Part shown: positions 6,798-8,239 of the stretch, in pieces
Layout: each line of letters begins with the position of its first letter
Numbering within the stretch: the stretch's first letter is position 1
Assembly (NCBI GenBank): GCA_051953655.1
Contig: JBQCIO010000164.1
Coordinates: 1 to 8,239 of the forward strand
Source: JBQCHF01 sp051953655
Lineage (GTDB): Bacteria > Actinomycetota > Actinomycetes > Motilibacterales > Motilibacteraceae
Direction: 5' to 3'
Length of the DNA: 8,239 nt
Position numbers and translations under genes: made by a program
Notes under the pieces: model-generated
The model's input: only the letters and a program-made list of their open reading frames with translations
Told to the model about the DNA's origin: nothing
Databases searched by the model: none

Positions 6798-8078
6798 GTG
6801 GACAGGTTCCGGGTGGTCGGCGGCGCGCGCCTGGCCGGCGAGGTGCGGGTCAGCGGCGCCAAGAACAGCGTGCTCAAGCTCATGGCCGCGGCCCTGCTGG
6901 CCCCCGGCCGCACCGTGCTGCGCGACGTCCCCCGGATCCTCGACGTCGAGATCATGGCCGAGCTGCTGCGCCGGCTCGGCTGCGAGGTGGACCACCGCCC
7001 GGACGAGGGGTGCGTGGCGATCGACGTGCCGGTCAAGCCCGGCCACCAGGCCGACTACGACCTGGTGCGCCGGATGCGCGCCTCCATCAACGTGCTCGGC
7101 CCGCTGGTGGCCCGGGTGGGGGAGGCCGACGTCGCGCTGCCGGGCGGGGACAACATCGGCTCGCGCGGGCTCGACCTGCACGTGGCGGGCCTGGAGCGCC
7201 TGGGCGCCGAGGTGAGCAACGAGCACGGCTTCCTGGTGGCCCGCGCCCCGCGCGGCCTCACCGGCGCCACCATCTGGCTCGACTTCCCCAGCGTCGGCGC
7301 CACCGAGAACCTGCTCATGGCCGCCGTCCTGGCCCACGGCACCACGGTCATCGACAACGCCGCCCGCGAGCCGGAGATCGTCGACGTCTGCGAGCTGCTG
7401 GTGCAGATGGGTGCGCGGATCGACGGGGTCGGGAGCTCGATGCTGGAGATCACCGGGGTCGACGAGCTGCGCCCGGTCGAGCACACCGTGGTGCCGGACC
7501 GAGTGGTGGCCGGCACCTGGGCGGTCGGCGCGGTGATGACCCGTGGCGACGTCGTGGTGCGCGGCGCGCGGGCGGCGCACCTGGAGATCGCCCTGGACAA
7601 GCTGGCCACCGCGGGGGCGCGGGTGGACGTGCTCGACGACGGCTTCCGGGTGGCGATGGACCGCCGGCCGCGCGCCGTCGACGTCGTCACGCTGCCCTAC
7701 CCGGGCTTCCCGACCGACCTGCAGCCGCAGTTCATCGCCCTCAACGCGGTGGCCGAGGGCGCCGCGATGGTGACCGAGAACCTCTTCGAGGCCCGCTTCC
7801 GCTTCGTCAACGAGCTGACCCGCCTGGGCGCGGACGTGCGCACCGACGGCCACCACGCCCTGGTGCGCGGCCGTGAGCGGCTCTCCGGGGCGCCGGTGGA
7901 GGCCAGTGACGTGCGGGCCGGCGCCGGGCTGGTGCTGGCCGGGCTGGTGGCCGAGGGGGTGACCACGGTGAGCCAGGTGCACCACGTCGACCGCGGCTAC
8001 GCCGGGTTCGTCGAGGACCTGCAGGGGCTGGGCGCCGACGTCACCCGCGAGCCCGACCCCGACCCCTTCGCGCCGTGA
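6798..8078 (+). CDS. murA: UDP-N-acetylglucosamine 1-carboxyvinyltransferase
   Basis: MurA transfers enolpyruvate from phosphoenolpyruvate to UDP-GlcNAc in the cytoplasm, the first committed step of peptidoglycan precursor synthesis. The 426-residue product has the full two-domain fold. It carries VSGAKNS with K22 and N23, the catalytic loop LPGGDNIGSRGLDLH with R123 (E. coli R120), PYPGFPTDLQ with D307 (E. coli D305), and VDRGY with R399 (E. coli R397). The residue equivalent to E. coli Cys115 is Asp118, as in M. tuberculosis MurA (Asp117), which makes the enzyme insensitive to fosfomycin. The start is GTG 6798, since MDRFRVVGGARLAGEV aligns with the family N-terminus. No strong ribosome site is present and TAGGGT lies 6 nt upstream. 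An insertion sequence begins within about 30 nt of the stop. Confidence 0.97.
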   Translation: MDRFRVVGGARLAGEVRVSGAKNSVLKLMAAALLAPGRTVLRDVPRILDVEIMAELLRRLGCEVDHRPDEGCVAIDVPVKPGHQADYDLVRRMRASINVLGPLVARVGEADVALPGGDNIGSRGLDLHVAGLERLGAEVSNEHGFLVARAPRGLTGATIWLDFPSVGATENLLMAAVLAHGTTVIDNAAREPEIVDVCELLVQMGARIDGVGSSMLEITGVDELRPVEHTVVPDRVVAGTWAVGAVMTRGDVVVRGARAAHLEIALDKLATAGARVDVLDDGFRVAMDRRPRAVDVVTLPYPGFPTDLQPQFIALNAVAEGAAMVTENLFEARFRFVNELTRLGADVRTDGHHALVRGRERLSGAPVEASDVRAGAGLVLAGLVAEGVTTVSQVHHVDRGYAGFVEDLQGLGADVTREPDPDPFAP

Positions 8079-8123
8079 TCATGCAGAGATGGTGAAGCGA
8101 TCGGCGGCCTCTAGCGGTGGATG

Positions 8124-8153
8124 CAACACCCTGTGCTCTGGAGGTGGGTGTTG
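8124..8153 (+). promoter_or_regulatory. Inverted repeat pairing the transposase start codon
   Basis: CAACACC (8124-8130) and GGTGTTG (8147-8153) are exact reverse complements around a 16-nt loop. Two G-U pairs (8123-8154 and 8122-8155) would extend the stem to 9 bp and bury the whole GTG start, with GGAGG (8140-8144) in the loop. Such a structure would limit transposase translation from messages reading in from murA, a known strategy in several IS families; here it is inferred. Confidence 0.4.
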
Positions 8154-8239
8154 TGGCTGCACGGTTGAGTCTGGCTGAGCGTGAGGAGATCGCGCTGGGT
8201 CGGGCGGCGGATTTGTCCATTCGGAAGATCGCCGCACTG
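8153..8239 (+). CDS. IS30-family transposase, N-terminal fragment (continues beyond window)
   Basis: Only the first 29 residues are visible, beginning MAARLSLAEREEIALGR and ending at the window edge. The pattern L(S/T)LAEREEI...G...S(I/L)RKIA matches the N-terminal helix-turn-helix of IS30 transposases, which binds the terminal repeats; the DDE catalytic domain lies outside. GGAGG at 8140-8144, 8 nt upstream, supports GTG 8153; an in-frame GTG at 8144 overlaps that ribosome site and is less likely. Codon use (TTG, AGT, GAT, ATT, TCC) is less GC-biased than in the neighbouring housekeeping genes, fitting acquired DNA. Intactness cannot be judged. Confidence 0.75.
   Translation, partial: MAARLSLAEREEIALGRAADLSIRKIAAL

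Larger units (their letters stand above)
8104..8239 (+). mobile_element. Left end of an IS30-like insertion sequence, truncated by window
   Basis: Beyond murA the composition shifts to less GC-biased sequence, with codons such as TTG, AGT, GAT and ATT. The stretch CTAGCGGTGGATGCAACACC (8111-8130) resembles terminal inverted repeats I recall from actinobacterial IS30 elements, read inward. The exact left boundary cannot be fixed without the right end; 8104 is approximate. The element is oriented so that its transposase runs in the same direction as murA. Confidence 0.45.

Noticed and set aside
6749..7036. N-terminal extension of the adenosyltransferase to ATG at 7036
   Set aside because: It would overlap the murA coding region and adds about 96 residues not found in the family; homologues begin near LTRIYTRTGD.
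6221..7876. 551-codon plus-strand frame across the adenosyltransferase gene and murA
   Set aside because: It overlaps two well-identified genes in other frames and translates to Arg/Gly/Ala/Pro-rich sequence without motifs.
8079..8103. murA terminator or start of an rRNA operon between murA and the IS
   Set aside because: The roughly 25 bases show no stable stem-loop with a tail and no rRNA-like or promoter-like sequence.

Overview
The window looks like ordinary high-GC (about 70% or more) actinobacterial chromosome. Support comes from GTG starts, strongly G/C-ending codons, an elongated delta subunit, a C-terminally extended ATP synthase alpha subunit, and a gene order (atpH-A-G-D-C, DUF2550 gene, reverse-strand cobalamin adenosyltransferase, murA) that, from memory, matches Mycobacterium tuberculosis Rv1307-Rv1315. 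The genus cannot be resolved from this sequence; a non-mycobacterial actinomycete is my best guess.

Layout. 2-637 is the 3' part of atpH (delta). 760-2457 is atpA (alpha), 2545-3519 atpG (gamma), 3524-4984 atpD (beta) and 5223-5603 atpC (epsilon). Together these encode the F1 motor of the F-type ATP synthase. 5639-6094 encodes a small single-span membrane protein of the DUF2550 family. On the reverse strand, 6155-6748 encodes a PduO/MMAB-type ATP:cob(I)alamin adenosyltransferase. Divergent from it, 6798-8078 is murA, the first committed step of peptidoglycan synthesis. From about 8104 the composition changes and a 5'-truncated view of an IS30-family insertion sequence begins (transposase from 8153, running off the window).

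How it works together. The F1 genes form one transcription unit, but its junctions are structured: a hairpin upstream of the atpA ribosome site, twin 13-nt hairpins between atpA and atpG, and a cluster of four inverted repeats between atpD and atpC. The first of these four, a perfect 15-bp stem, looks like a terminator or attenuator. The 49-bp gap between the adenosyltransferase gene and murA holds two outward-facing TAGGGT hexamers placed 6-7 nt from each GTG start, which suggests paired leaderless promoters. MurA carries Asp instead of Cys at its catalytic loop, predicting intrinsic fosfomycin insensitivity.

I found no previously undescribed multi-gene system. The points worth a second look are regulatory structures between genes, lineage-specific insertions in ATP synthase subunits, and the IS next to murA. 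No stretch over 300 bases lacks a gene; the longest gap is 4985-5222.
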